NCBI RefSeq assembly: GCF_900103125.1
Contig: NZ_FNJV01000003.1
Location: 982,589-1,046,588, forward strand
Origin: Mucilaginibacter sp. OK268
GTDB lineage: Bacteria; Bacteroidota; Bacteroidia; Sphingobacteriales; Sphingobacteriaceae
Length of the DNA: 64,000 nt
Reading direction: 5' to 3'
Shown here one piece after another: positions 35,675 through 45,691 of the stretch (positions within the stretch are counted from its first letter, which is position 1; the number at the start of each line of letters is the position of its first letter). The notes below the pieces were generated by a model. That model had not been told where the DNA came from. It was given only the letters and a program-made list of their open reading frames with translations, and did not search any database. The position numbers and the translations under genes are program-made.

Positions 35675-37507
35675 TTATTGCAGCTGATCTAAAATCGGCT
35701 TTGCTGATGTCTGTAAAAGGGTTTGTCCGGGTTTAAGTAGTTCCAATACAACTACTTCATTCTTGCCCTTTTTTAGCCACTCAGCTGGTAAATATAAGGT
35801 TTGCTGCGGGCCAATGCCCCAGTATTTACCTAAGTTATGACCATTTACCCATACCAGGCCTTTACCCCATTTGCTCATGTCCAGATAAGTATCGGCAACT
35901 TTATCCAGGCTAAATGAACCTTTTTTGATCACCGGCGCCGTGCCTTTGTATGTTACCGGCTGATACTTTATTCCGTTCAAATTTTTGAAGGGCATGCTAT
36001 ACATTTTCCAGTTGTTAAGCTCTTTATGATTAAACACCACTTTTTCGGTAATGCCTTTTTTATTTTGTAAAAGATATTTGCCAAAATTAATCCGTCCAAG
36101 ATTTTCAACCAGGATATCCAACGTAACCTTACCCGCAGGTAAGGTAAGGGACAAGCTATCCAGTTTTAAACGACGATCAAGCGTACCTACAGTTTTCCCG
36201 TTGATCATAATAATGGCATAATCTCTTAACTCCTGTAATTTCAACAGGCCACTTGCACCGCCTTTTATGGTGGTGCGGTACAACACAAAACCATAATCCT
36301 GGTTCAGGTCTTCAAAGGTAAGCGGTTTCGGGCTGGTCTTAGGTGCCGGCAAATTCTGAAGAACACCTCCCGCCTGCGTAAGCTTTATAGCCGGGAGCTG
36401 CACAGCGGGTTTAGTAGCCGGAACCGGCGGCAATTGCTGACCGGCTGGTAAATACTTGCCAATCACACTTCTGAAAGCCATAAACTTTGGTGTGGCGTTA
36501 CCAGCTTCATCTAAGGGCGCATCATAATCATAACTACTGATCTGTGGTTCATAGGGTGATACATCATTAAAATTGGCCCCGTTCATAAAACCGCGGGTGG
36601 TACCGCCATGAAACATGTACATGTTGATGGAGATACCTGCCGCTAAAACAGAATCGAGCCGGCTGCTATACTGCTCCGCAGGCACGGTATGATGCTTTGT
36701 ACCCCACCAATCGAACCAGGCCGGGTACCATTCGGCTATATAGTAAGGGCCTTTACCAGCATGATTGTCATTGATGATCTTTTTTACTTTAGCCGGATTA
36801 TCCAGACCATTTACAGCAGGTAATAATCCGGGCAAATGACCTTTTACCAGATCGGGTGCAGGATCGCAGGTATAAAGCAAGCCATCGAAACCAGCCTCTT
36901 TAAATAGTTTTTGATTGATCTCCAGGTATTCTTTATCACTACCGTATGATCCGTATTCATTTTCGATCTGTACCATGAGGATGTTACCTCCGTGATTGAT
37001 CTGTAAGGGCGCAAGCTGTTTACCTACTTCTTTGATATATTTTTCATATTCCTTCAGGTATTGCTCTTCTTTGCTACGAACAACCAGGCCTTTTTCGTTT
37101 TGCAACCAATAAGGATAGCCGCCAAACTCCCATTCGGCGCAAACGTATGGACTGGGACGAAGGATTACCCAGAGGCCCTCCTGTTGAGCTATTTTTACAA
37201 ACTCGGCCACATCATTATTTCCGCTGAAATCAAACGTACCTTTCTGAGGCTCGTGCAAATTCCAGAAAACATAAGTGCCAATGGTATTTAATCCCATGGC
37301 TTTGGCCATCTTCATGCGGGCCCGCCAGGCCTCACGGGGAACCCGGGGATAATGCATTTCGCCGCTGATCATCTGGAAAGGCTTACCATCCAGCAGAAAG
37401 GCAGCATCAGACAAAGCAAAAGAATGTTGGGTTTGTGCCTGGGTATATAAAGCTGTTAACAGTAAAATACCAGAACACAGAGCGCGTAACTTATTTCTTA
37501 AAAGCAT
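35675..37507 (-). CDS. Glycoside hydrolase family 35 beta-galactosidase
   Basis: An exported enzyme of 610 residues starting at MLLRNKLRALCSGILLLTAL; an upstream in-frame ATG would add 36 residues with no signal character. The GH35 barrel carries FQMISGEMHYPRVPREAWRA, the acid/base Glu184 in MVQIENEYGSYG and the nucleophile Glu259 in YYIAEWYPAWFDWWG. C-terminal galactose-binding-like beta domains follow (about 400-610, with GKGLVWVNGHNLGKYWGIGP). GH35 enzymes remove terminal beta-galactose from oligosaccharides, including beta-1,3-galactans. The gene lies between GH2 and rhaM in the second locus. This fits a galactan-type substrate. Confidence 0.94.
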   Translation of the reverse strand: MLLRNKLRALCSGILLLTALYTQAQTQHSFALSDAAFLLDGKPFQMISGEMHYPRVPREAWRARMKMAKAMGLNTIGTYVFWNLHEPQKGTFDFSGNNDVAEFVKIAQQEGLWVILRPSPYVCAEWEFGGYPYWLQNEKGLVVRSKEEQYLKEYEKYIKEVGKQLAPLQINHGGNILMVQIENEYGSYGSDKEYLEINQKLFKEAGFDGLLYTCDPAPDLVKGHLPGLLPAVNGLDNPAKVKKIINDNHAGKGPYYIAEWYPAWFDWWGTKHHTVPAEQYSSRLDSVLAAGISINMYMFHGGTTRGFMNGANFNDVSPYEPQISSYDYDAPLDEAGNATPKFMAFRSVIGKYLPAGQQLPPVPATKPAVQLPAIKLTQAGGVLQNLPAPKTSPKPLTFEDLNQDYGFVLYRTTIKGGASGLLKLQELRDYAIIMINGKTVGTLDRRLKLDSLSLTLPAGKVTLDILVENLGRINFGKYLLQNKKGITEKVVFNHKELNNWKMYSMPFKNLNGIKYQPVTYKGTAPVIKKGSFSLDKVADTYLDMSKWGKGLVWVNGHNLGKYWGIGPQQTLYLPAEWLKKGKNEVVVLELLKPGQTLLQTSAKPILDQLQ

Positions 37508-37665
37508 AAAATTAATTGTTCGTATTATTTTTATCAGGTTGTATTTGCTAAATACAGGTTTTTTCAAGTAAAACAAAGGGGGTAAAATCACCAATTGCAG
37601 GGGATATTTTCTCACAAACCATTTAAAAACGCCTGGAGCAATGGATCGATCCTTTCCTTTTGTAT

Positions 37666-40521
37666 CTATTGGTATAATGATCTTATTTTTTGAATGTCAA
37701 TCTTTAGGTTCGGATCAAACTTATCGTTATTCATATAGCTTTGAAGACTATATAATAGCTGACGGGCCTCGGGTCGTTTATCCAGATCAGACTGTAGATC
37801 GATACCTGATACGATTAGTTTTCCATTGCCAACCTTACATTCAAATATCAAACCCAGCGATTGCGCAGTAACCCAATCATCAATAACCCTTACAATTGGC
37901 TGCAAACCGGTTGCCACTGAATCAAGACGGATGGCGTTAGAATGTGACATAGCATCCCACCATTGCCAGTTACTGTAAGGCTGTGTCGGGAACTCCTTAA
38001 GAGCCGGATGCTGCGGATCACATAAAATACCTAAAGTAACGGGGGGTTGATTATGAGTCCAGGCGGTATTCCAGAATATGCTTGAAAAACCAATGGCTAT
38101 ATTGCCTCCCTTATCCCCTTTTAGCGCTCCCTTTTTTAGAGTTAATAATACTTTGCCGCCTTTATTAAGGGTTTCAACTGCTTTGTCATTCATAACATTT
38201 GTAACCATGATTTCCTGGTTAACTTTAGGAAGCACAGCCGGGTAAACAAATACCTCCCAGGAGTTTTCATAACCACCAACCGATACAGTTAATGTAAGTT
38301 TTGCTGGCTTGGTTACCGAGTTTAATGATTGCTTAATTACACCTAATTTTATGTTATTTCCTAAGGGGATGTTTGTTGTGCCCAACTCGCCTTTAAATAA
38401 AATTTCGCCTGAGTCGTTTTTTATACTCCATTTAGGGGTTACGTGGCTTAGTTCCTGCCGACCAAATTGAGCGATCTCCACTGGTACGGTAAATGTTTCG
38501 TTATTCAAATAGATCATTTTAGGCAAACGGGCCAGCGGCACAACCGCATTGCAGAACTGACTATACTCTTTCCCGGTAACATATCCTTTGTCTCTCCAAA
38601 ACGGATTAAGTACACCTACCAAAGCAGTACCCTGTCCCGGAAAATCATTTAACCCCAATAATTGAAAACCACCGAAACCGGGTGTGCGTAAAGCGGCTTC
38701 GATATCTGCCTTGTAACATAAAACCTGCAGTTTGCCGGATGCAAAAAGGAAATCTTCGGCTAAATTTTCCAAACCATTCTTTTTTAGCTGATCATGGAAG
38801 ATCTCGAAATTCTTTGCTTTTAATACACCATCATACTGGCTTATTTCTTTAAAATCGGGGTAAACACACCATTGACCAATTTCATGGCTCACTGTTGGAT
38901 GTTGCCATTTTTTAATAATATCAGTCCAATCATAATCTGCCCGGGGCGACTGACCGTTGATAATACTTTTTAAACCCTGCCCCCATCCCTGAATCCGGGG
39001 ATCCGGTGTACTGTTATAATCGCTGCCACTGATGATGGGCCAGCCAGAACCTGTAGAATATAAATGGCGGGGATCTTTTTGTTTCCAGTAGCTTACAAAA
39101 TCCGTCAGGTATTTAACCATATTCTTGCCAGCGGGCTCGTTGCCATAGTTCATCATACAAAAAGACGGGTGGTTTCCGTAGGCTTTTACTATCCGGTTAC
39201 TTTCGTCATAGATATATTGATCCAAAGGTTTACCGTCGCCAATAGTAGCACCTTGGTTAGCCCAGGAAGCGCATTCAATTTGAAAATAAAACCCTAAACG
39301 GTCAGCAGCTTCAAAAGCAGCATCGGGCGGGCACCAGGAATGAAAACGCAGATGATTGAGCCCATAAGATCTACAAATCGTTATAATCTTCAGCCATGAT
39401 TGCAGATCTGTTGGCGGGAAACCGGTTTTGGGATAGGCCGCGCACTCTAAAGTCCCGCGCAGAAATGTTGGCTTGCCATTAATGGTAAATTGCGTACCAC
39501 GGCTCGAAAAACTCCGTATGCCGAAAGTAACCGATCTCTCATCTTTTTCATTTGCGGTGGTAGTTAGTCCTACGCGCATTTTATAAATATCAGGTGTAAA
39601 CTCACTCCATAACAATGGTTTTTCGCCCATCGGGTAAGTTACTTCTACAACAGTATCTTTTACTATCGATACCTTTTTTGATAACGTTTTTAAAGTTGTG
39701 GCTTTTGCAGAGGTAGCTAACAAGCTAAGGGAGGTGCTAACCGGTTTTCCGGTACGATTGATGATCTGTACACGCGCTTTAACCAGTTTATTTTTGATAT
39801 CGGGATATAATTGTACGTCATCAATGTATACCAGTGGCTTGGCTTCTAAAAACAACCGCCCGATCATCCCGTTCCAGTTAGTTTGGGTATGATCAGAAAT
39901 GCTGTGCGAGTTTTGCCCCACATTAAAATTCTTTATCCTGTTATCCACACGAATGGTTATTTGATGACTTCCCGGAGATAACTCCTCAGAAAGATCAAAA
40001 ACCTGGGCAGTGGAAAGGCTGTTTTGCATGCCTATCTGCTTATCATCAACCCAAACAGTTGTTTCCCAATGGCTTCTTTCAATATATAGTTCAAGATGCT
40101 TTTTAGACCATACAGCAGGAATAGTTACTTTTTTTTGATACCATGCGGCCCCTTTATAATATTTGGTGGGTTGAAGCCAGAACGGAATTTTGATATTACC
40201 CGGCTTGCGATATTGCTCATACCCGGGGTTACGGAACCAGGTGGAGTCCTCAATACCTCCGGTCCATGGTGTATTTACAGTAATATCATTCCCCAATCCG
40301 TTTGTGGTCATTGATCCTGGAAGCGTGATCTTATTAGTCAAGTTACTTCCATACCATTTTTGCTTTATTCCTATATCCAGCGAATCAATTTGAAATGCCC
40401 AGTTACCCGAAAGATCTATTTTGTAGCCTACTGTTACAGCGCTTTTTTTTGATTGGCCTTTAACAACGGTTATAAGAGTTAATTGTAAAAAGGCAATTAA
40501 CAGCAAGGTTAGTTTTCTCAT
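37666..40521 (-). CDS. Glycoside hydrolase family 2 protein (unassigned specificity)
   Basis: A 951-residue exported protein (signal peptide about 1-22). An N-terminal jelly-roll sugar-binding domain (about 32-235, including KYYKGAAWYQKKVTIPAVWS) is followed by an Ig-like domain and the barrel (from about 345, FLRGTLECAAYPKTGFPPTD). The general acid/base is Glu462 in MMNYGNEPAGKN and the probable nucleophile is Glu547 in VSHEIGQWCVYPDF. About 300 extra C-terminal residues (from about 650) form additional beta domains. The active-site surroundings differ from the other GH2 in the window, so a different sugar (galactose, glucuronate or arabinose) is likely. It lies between SusD and GH35 in the second locus. 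Confidence 0.88.
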   Translation of the reverse strand: MRKLTLLLIAFLQLTLITVVKGQSKKSAVTVGYKIDLSGNWAFQIDSLDIGIKQKWYGSNLTNKITLPGSMTTNGLGNDITVNTPWTGGIEDSTWFRNPGYEQYRKPGNIKIPFWLQPTKYYKGAAWYQKKVTIPAVWSKKHLELYIERSHWETTVWVDDKQIGMQNSLSTAQVFDLSEELSPGSHQITIRVDNRIKNFNVGQNSHSISDHTQTNWNGMIGRLFLEAKPLVYIDDVQLYPDIKNKLVKARVQIINRTGKPVSTSLSLLATSAKATTLKTLSKKVSIVKDTVVEVTYPMGEKPLLWSEFTPDIYKMRVGLTTTANEKDERSVTFGIRSFSSRGTQFTINGKPTFLRGTLECAAYPKTGFPPTDLQSWLKIITICRSYGLNHLRFHSWCPPDAAFEAADRLGFYFQIECASWANQGATIGDGKPLDQYIYDESNRIVKAYGNHPSFCMMNYGNEPAGKNMVKYLTDFVSYWKQKDPRHLYSTGSGWPIISGSDYNSTPDPRIQGWGQGLKSIINGQSPRADYDWTDIIKKWQHPTVSHEIGQWCVYPDFKEISQYDGVLKAKNFEIFHDQLKKNGLENLAEDFLFASGKLQVLCYKADIEAALRTPGFGGFQLLGLNDFPGQGTALVGVLNPFWRDKGYVTGKEYSQFCNAVVPLARLPKMIYLNNETFTVPVEIAQFGRQELSHVTPKWSIKNDSGEILFKGELGTTNIPLGNNIKLGVIKQSLNSVTKPAKLTLTVSVGGYENSWEVFVYPAVLPKVNQEIMVTNVMNDKAVETLNKGGKVLLTLKKGALKGDKGGNIAIGFSSIFWNTAWTHNQPPVTLGILCDPQHPALKEFPTQPYSNWQWWDAMSHSNAIRLDSVATGLQPIVRVIDDWVTAQSLGLIFECKVGNGKLIVSGIDLQSDLDKRPEARQLLYSLQSYMNNDKFDPNLKIDIQKIRSLYQ

Positions 40522-40630
40522 CTGTTTAAAATTGGTATTTATAATTTAACAGAATGATCCGGGTGCTTCTGTTTTATGGAAGCAACCGGATCAAAAAGGT
40601 AAAAAGGCTTAGGTTATACCCAACTGATTG

Positions 40631-42148
40631 TTACCAGTTGGAATTTTGCTTCATCTGCGGATTGCTATTGATCTCATTTTGTGGGATGGGGAAATAATCA
40701 TATTTACCCGCCACGTAAAATTGCTTCCCTACTTTATCGCTGTTTGAAATTTCCTGCGCTAATTTACCCCAACGTTTCAGATCATAAAAACGTTGGTTTT
40801 CTCTGGCAAATTCAATCATCCGCTGGTGCACTATTTCGGTCATCATCTGAGCTTGGCTATATCCACCCGGTAAAGCGGCCAGTTGGGCCCTGTCCCGGAT
40901 CTGTTTCATATAAGGATAGGCATCCTGCACTTTTCCCTGCATCGTCAAAGATTCAGCGAGTAAAAGCAGTACATCCGCATAGCGCAAAGCCCGCTCATTA
41001 TTGCTTGAGGTATAATCAGAAGCGCCGCTTGCGCCAGTAAGCTCATTGATTTGGTTATAATTCTGATATTTTTTAAACATGGAATGATAGCCAAATACCA
41101 GCTTAAAACTGCTGAATGGTTTCTGGTAAAAGGTAGCTCCCGGATAATCCCAAACCAAAGTGGCATACATCCTGGGATCAAAATCATTACCAGTAGTTTT
41201 TTCTTTTTGAAACTCATTAAAAAGCTTGTCAGTAGGGCTCACTTCAAACCATCCACTTACTTCTGATGGGGCAAATTCCTGAGCAGTAGTAACTCCTAAT
41301 GCTTCCTGTGCGTTTTCGCCGGCCCAAGGGTTAGTGCCGCCAACATCAGCCAGCTGGATCTCAAACACCGATTCCTGGTTGTTCTTTTTAGAAGCGATAA
41401 AGTTATCACCATAATTAGGCATCAGTTGATACGACAGTGTTGTTACTTGTTTTAAAGCAGTTTCTGCATTAGCCCAATCTTTGGCATATACATAAGCTTT
41501 GCCCAGGTAAGCCAGGGCCGCGCCCTTGGTTGCCCTGCCAACCCATTGCGAAGAATAAGACGCGGGTAAATCAACACTGGCAGCTGCAAAATCAGAGATC
41601 ACCAGTTTCCAGATATCAGCTTCGGGAGATTTGGCTGTAAAATAGTTTTCTGTAGTAGTCGGAACGGTCAATATCAATGGAACATCTCCAAAATTAATGG
41701 CCAGGATAAAATAATTCAACCCTCTCAAAAACTTAGCTTCTGCTATATAAGCTTTTTGACCTGAAGCACTCAAAGGCACTTTACCAACATTTGCTAATAT
41801 TTGATTAGCCCTGAAAATTGCCCGATATGATGTATTCCACAGATCATTAGCAGGCCCGTTATCAGGCGTATTGGTAAATGTTGATAGTTTATATAAATCG
41901 GCCACGTCGTTACGGATAAAAAAGTCATCCCCGCGACCATTAGCAAGCTCAATACCCCTTACTCCATAAAAACCACCATTTACATCCCTTAACAACCCAT
42001 AGGTAGCCGCGAATGCACTTTGCACATCGGTTTCGGTTTTCCAGAAAGTTTCGTTAGTTATTTGATTGGGGTTTTGAAGTTCTAATGTGCTTTTCTTACA
42101 GCTGCAAATTATAGCAGCTATACAAAATATGATTATTGAATTTTTCAT
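40631..42148 (-). CDS. RagB/SusD family outer-membrane lipoprotein
   Basis: A 505-residue lipoprotein with lipobox IICSC (Cys17 the likely modified residue), followed by the SusD helices AYIAEAKFLRGLNYFILAIN and the C-terminal landmarks RYADVLLLLAESLTMQGKV and ENQRFYDLKRWGKLAQEI, ending QNEINSNPQMKQNSNW as is usual for this family. It forms the surface lid of the SusC protein encoded 27 bases upstream. The downstream GH2, GH35, rhaM and GH16 genes indicate that it binds a beta-galactan-like glycan. Confidence 0.96.
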   Translation of the reverse strand: MKNSIIIFCIAAIICSCKKSTLELQNPNQITNETFWKTETDVQSAFAATYGLLRDVNGGFYGVRGIELANGRGDDFFIRNDVADLYKLSTFTNTPDNGPANDLWNTSYRAIFRANQILANVGKVPLSASGQKAYIAEAKFLRGLNYFILAINFGDVPLILTVPTTTENYFTAKSPEADIWKLVISDFAAASVDLPASYSSQWVGRATKGAALAYLGKAYVYAKDWANAETALKQVTTLSYQLMPNYGDNFIASKKNNQESVFEIQLADVGGTNPWAGENAQEALGVTTAQEFAPSEVSGWFEVSPTDKLFNEFQKEKTTGNDFDPRMYATLVWDYPGATFYQKPFSSFKLVFGYHSMFKKYQNYNQINELTGASGASDYTSSNNERALRYADVLLLLAESLTMQGKVQDAYPYMKQIRDRAQLAALPGGYSQAQMMTEIVHQRMIEFARENQRFYDLKRWGKLAQEISNSDKVGKQFYVAGKYDYFPIPQNEINSNPQMKQNSNW

Positions 42149-42175
42149 AATTTAAATTTTAACAGCGCTTATTGA

Positions 42176-45100
42176 TTACAATGACAATTGAATACCCAGA
42201 GAGATGGTTCTGGCCAGCGGATAAGCCACATGCCCAAAATCAACACCCCGGTCAAGAATATTCAGTTGAGAAGTCCCCGCCCTACCCAGATCAGGGTTAA
42301 AACCAGTATAGTTTGTTATCGTAAAAAGGTTATCAGCGCTTGCATAAACACGTAAAGAAGTTATCCTCATTTTTTTTACCAGTGCACTATTTAAGGTGTA
42401 TCCGATTTGCAGGGTTTTCATTCTTAAATAGGAGCCATCTTCCAGAAAACGGGTTGATGTCCGGTTATTAAAGTTTGGATCGCTGGTAACCGCTCTGGGA
42501 ATATTAGAATGATTAGTAGGTGTCCAGGCGTTTAGCATTGATTGGGCATAATTAAAATCCAGGTTGGTACTTTCCAGATCCTGCCTAAGTCCATTGTATA
42601 TCTTATTACCCTGAGAACCCTGGAAAAACATATTGATATCAAAACCATACATGGATGCGTTGATGCCAAAGCCATATTCAAAGTTAGGAAATGGGCTCCC
42701 CGCGTTAACTTTATCGTTATCGTTTATCTGGCCATCACCATTAGTATCCTGAAATTTAACATCGCCGGGAGCGGCATTGGGCTGAATCGGCTTCCCGTTT
42801 TTGGTATAACTATCAATTTCAGCTTGAGAGTTAAATATGCCTATATCCTTTATCAGGTAAAAAGAGCCTATTGAGCCACCGGCTTCAGTTAGCGTACTGG
42901 AAGCGCCGTGATGAGTAGGTTGTCCTCCAAAAATTTGCTGTGTACCGGTACCAAGCGCTATTACTTTATTTTTCACAGCGCTTATTGTACCAAAAACACC
43001 ATAGTTTAATTTGCCTATATGATCATTAAAATTAACACCAACCTCTATACCTTTATTACGCAGGTCTCCTGCGTTTACTACAGGATATGATACAGATCCA
43101 ACAGAGCCAGGTATAGGAACGTTTAACAAAAGATCGGTGGTTTTTTTAATAAAATAATCGGCGGTTATATTCAGTTTATCCTGTAAAAAACCTATATCTA
43201 AACCAATGTTTGAAGTTTTGGTACTTTCCCATTTAATGTCGGGATTGGCTAAAGCTGTTTGAATTGCCCCGAACCATTTTTGCTGATCTGCGCCTATAAC
43301 GTAATTTATATTTGATGCAACGGCAGCAATATACTGGTAATTATCAATTTCCTGGTTTCCCAGCACACCATAACTCGTCCTCAATTTTAAAGTTGAAACT
43401 GTGTTTTTTAAAGATCCAAAAAAGCTTTCATTTGAAATATTCCATCCCAATGCAATAGAAGGATAATCGCCGTAACGGTGCGCACTTCCAAATCTTGATG
43501 AGCCATCGTGCCTGAAACTGGCTGTTAACAGATATCGGTTATCATATGAATAAATAGCCCGTCCAAATATAGATACCAAATTATTTACTTTTTTGTTACC
43601 ACCACTGGTAGAGATGCCGGCGCCAGCATCTATCTGGTCAATGCCATCTGGCAAATCTGTTCTGCCTGCCGCTGTATAATTATCGGTAGTGCTTTGATAA
43701 GCATAACCGGCCAATGCCTGTATACTATGTTTGCCAAAATGTTTATCATAGTTCAAGGTATTTTCTAACAAAGTCATTACATTTTGATCTTTGCTCAAAC
43801 TAATATCATTAGTTGGATGTGAGAACAGAGTGCCTACTACATACCTTTTAGAGTAATCATAGTTGCTGGTAAAACCATTGGTATAACCCAGGTTCAGTTT
43901 ATAGTTTAAACCGGGTAAAAGGTTTACCTGGGCATAAGCATTAGTTATGATATTGGTAAACTCGCGGTTAATATTTTCCAGGTTTAACTGGGCTACCGGA
44001 TTGGCCACATTAACCACCGGACCGTAAGCTCCGGCGAAACCACCTACAGCTGTTGGGTCATAAATTTGAAAAACAGGGATCATTTTTGCCGCAGATCCTA
44101 CCGGGTTACCACCCTGACCACCCCAGCCACCGGGCATGGTGATAAATTTCTCTCTTGATAGCAATACCGTTTCGCCAAACTTCAATCGTCCTTTGGTTGT
44201 TTCTGTTTTAACGCGTAAATTATAACGCTTATAACCGGTTACATCCACAATACCCTGCTGATCATTATATCCACCCGAAACACTGTATTTGGTTGATTCG
44301 CTGCCACCGCTTACCAGCATATTATATTGTTGAACAGGGGCTGTTCTATATATAGCATCCTGCCAATTGGTACCAGCACCCAACTGATCGGGGTTTTTGG
44401 CAATATCCAATCTTGGTAAGCCAGCATTATCATGGGCTGCATTACTTACTGTAGCCCATTCCTGAGCATTCAGAACATCAATTTCATGCGCTATTTTTTG
44501 CTTGCCATAATTTGCAGTAAATTGTACCACAGGGGCGCCACTCTTGCCAGCTTTTGTGGTAACCAATACCACGCCATTGGCGGCTCTTGAGCCGTATATG
44601 GCCGCGGCAGAAGCGTCTTTTAATACATCAATAGATTCGATATCAACCTGGTTCAGATAGTTGATACTCGCCGTTGGCACACCATCAACAATGTATAATG
44701 GAGCTCCGTTTCCTAAAGTACCAACCCCCCGGATCATAATCCGTGTTCCGGCACCAGGATCACCACCGGCAGACTCTATGGTAACTCCGGGCATTTTACC
44801 TTGTAATGACCTTGTAATGTCACTTACACCCTGAGCCTTTATATCAGAACCTTTAACCGAAGCTGTGGCACCTGTAAGATCAGACCGCCTAACCGTTCCG
44901 TATCCAATTACGACAACCTCATTTAAAGCGGTTTGGGCTTCCTGTAACTTTACGTTTATTTCGGTACGGCCATTAATGCTAACTTCCTGTTTGCTGAATC
45001 CCAAAAAAGTGAACTCCAATACAGCCTTACTATCATTAACGGTAATAGCGTATTTACCGTTACCATCGGTGATTATCCCACTGGTAGTACCTTTTACTTT

Positions 45101-45547
45101 TACGCTAACACCCGGCAACGGTAAGCCCTTTTCATCTGTAACCGTACCTGTTATTTTTACTGCCTGGACCTGATTATTATCTGGTACTCTTTTCCGTAAA
45201 ACAACGGTATTGTGATTAATTGTAAAGGTTATTGGCTGATCTGCAAAACATTTTTCGAGCACCTGATCCAGGGGCTCATTATTTACCGAAAGACTGATCT
45301 TCCGGGTTTCATCCAGCATCTGCATCTTATATAAAAAATGATACCCGGTTTGTTGTCTTAACTCTTCGATAACTTCTCTCATGGAAGCATTTTTCAAGTT
45401 CAGGCTTACAGTTTGGGCATAAGAGGCAGCATTTGCCTGAATAATAGTGGTAATTAATAAAATTAACACAAGTTTCATCACCCTAAAAATTTTAAATGGC
45501 ATACAGGAGACCCTCCTGCATGGAAATGCAATATTATCTTTATACAT
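42176..45547 (-). CDS. SusC/RagA TonB-dependent transporter with STN domain
   Basis: A 1123-residue outer-membrane importer. A long basic n-region typical of Sphingobacteriaceae SusC proteins precedes the signal core MKLVLILLITTIIQANAAS. Next come the STN signalling domain (about 46-118, VSLNLKNASMREVIEELRQQ), a carboxypeptidase-regulatory-like domain (about 130-215), the link LNEVVVIGYGTVRR, the plug (VLKDASAAAIYGSRAANGVV) and a barrel ending ARTISLGIQLSL. The STN domain pairs it with the FecR protein encoded 144 bases upstream, so this locus is sigma/anti-sigma controlled, unlike the HTCS-linked one. The start could instead be at the internal ATG, 23 codons later. Confidence 0.96.
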   Translation of the reverse strand: MYKDNIAFPCRRVSCMPFKIFRVMKLVLILLITTIIQANAASYAQTVSLNLKNASMREVIEELRQQTGYHFLYKMQMLDETRKISLSVNNEPLDQVLEKCFADQPITFTINHNTVVLRKRVPDNNQVQAVKITGTVTDEKGLPLPGVSVKVKGTTSGIITDGNGKYAITVNDSKAVLEFTFLGFSKQEVSINGRTEINVKLQEAQTALNEVVVIGYGTVRRSDLTGATASVKGSDIKAQGVSDITRSLQGKMPGVTIESAGGDPGAGTRIMIRGVGTLGNGAPLYIVDGVPTASINYLNQVDIESIDVLKDASAAAIYGSRAANGVVLVTTKAGKSGAPVVQFTANYGKQKIAHEIDVLNAQEWATVSNAAHDNAGLPRLDIAKNPDQLGAGTNWQDAIYRTAPVQQYNMLVSGGSESTKYSVSGGYNDQQGIVDVTGYKRYNLRVKTETTKGRLKFGETVLLSREKFITMPGGWGGQGGNPVGSAAKMIPVFQIYDPTAVGGFAGAYGPVVNVANPVAQLNLENINREFTNIITNAYAQVNLLPGLNYKLNLGYTNGFTSNYDYSKRYVVGTLFSHPTNDISLSKDQNVMTLLENTLNYDKHFGKHSIQALAGYAYQSTTDNYTAAGRTDLPDGIDQIDAGAGISTSGGNKKVNNLVSIFGRAIYSYDNRYLLTASFRHDGSSRFGSAHRYGDYPSIALGWNISNESFFGSLKNTVSTLKLRTSYGVLGNQEIDNYQYIAAVASNINYVIGADQQKWFGAIQTALANPDIKWESTKTSNIGLDIGFLQDKLNITADYFIKKTTDLLLNVPIPGSVGSVSYPVVNAGDLRNKGIEVGVNFNDHIGKLNYGVFGTISAVKNKVIALGTGTQQIFGGQPTHHGASSTLTEAGGSIGSFYLIKDIGIFNSQAEIDSYTKNGKPIQPNAAPGDVKFQDTNGDGQINDNDKVNAGSPFPNFEYGFGINASMYGFDINMFFQGSQGNKIYNGLRQDLESTNLDFNYAQSMLNAWTPTNHSNIPRAVTSDPNFNNRTSTRFLEDGSYLRMKTLQIGYTLNSALVKKMRITSLRVYASADNLFTITNYTGFNPDLGRAGTSQLNILDRGVDFGHVAYPLARTISLGIQLSL

Positions 45548-45691
45548 TTGAAAAAAGGTTTAATTAAATTGGTTTTAGAAGCAATTGATTGTTACCCTTT
45601 TAGCTGCTTAAAAAGCAAGCGTATTTAACCGGGGGCGCTGCAATCGCTCCTGGTTTTATGGTAACTTATTTAATAGTAGTATTAAGTAAGT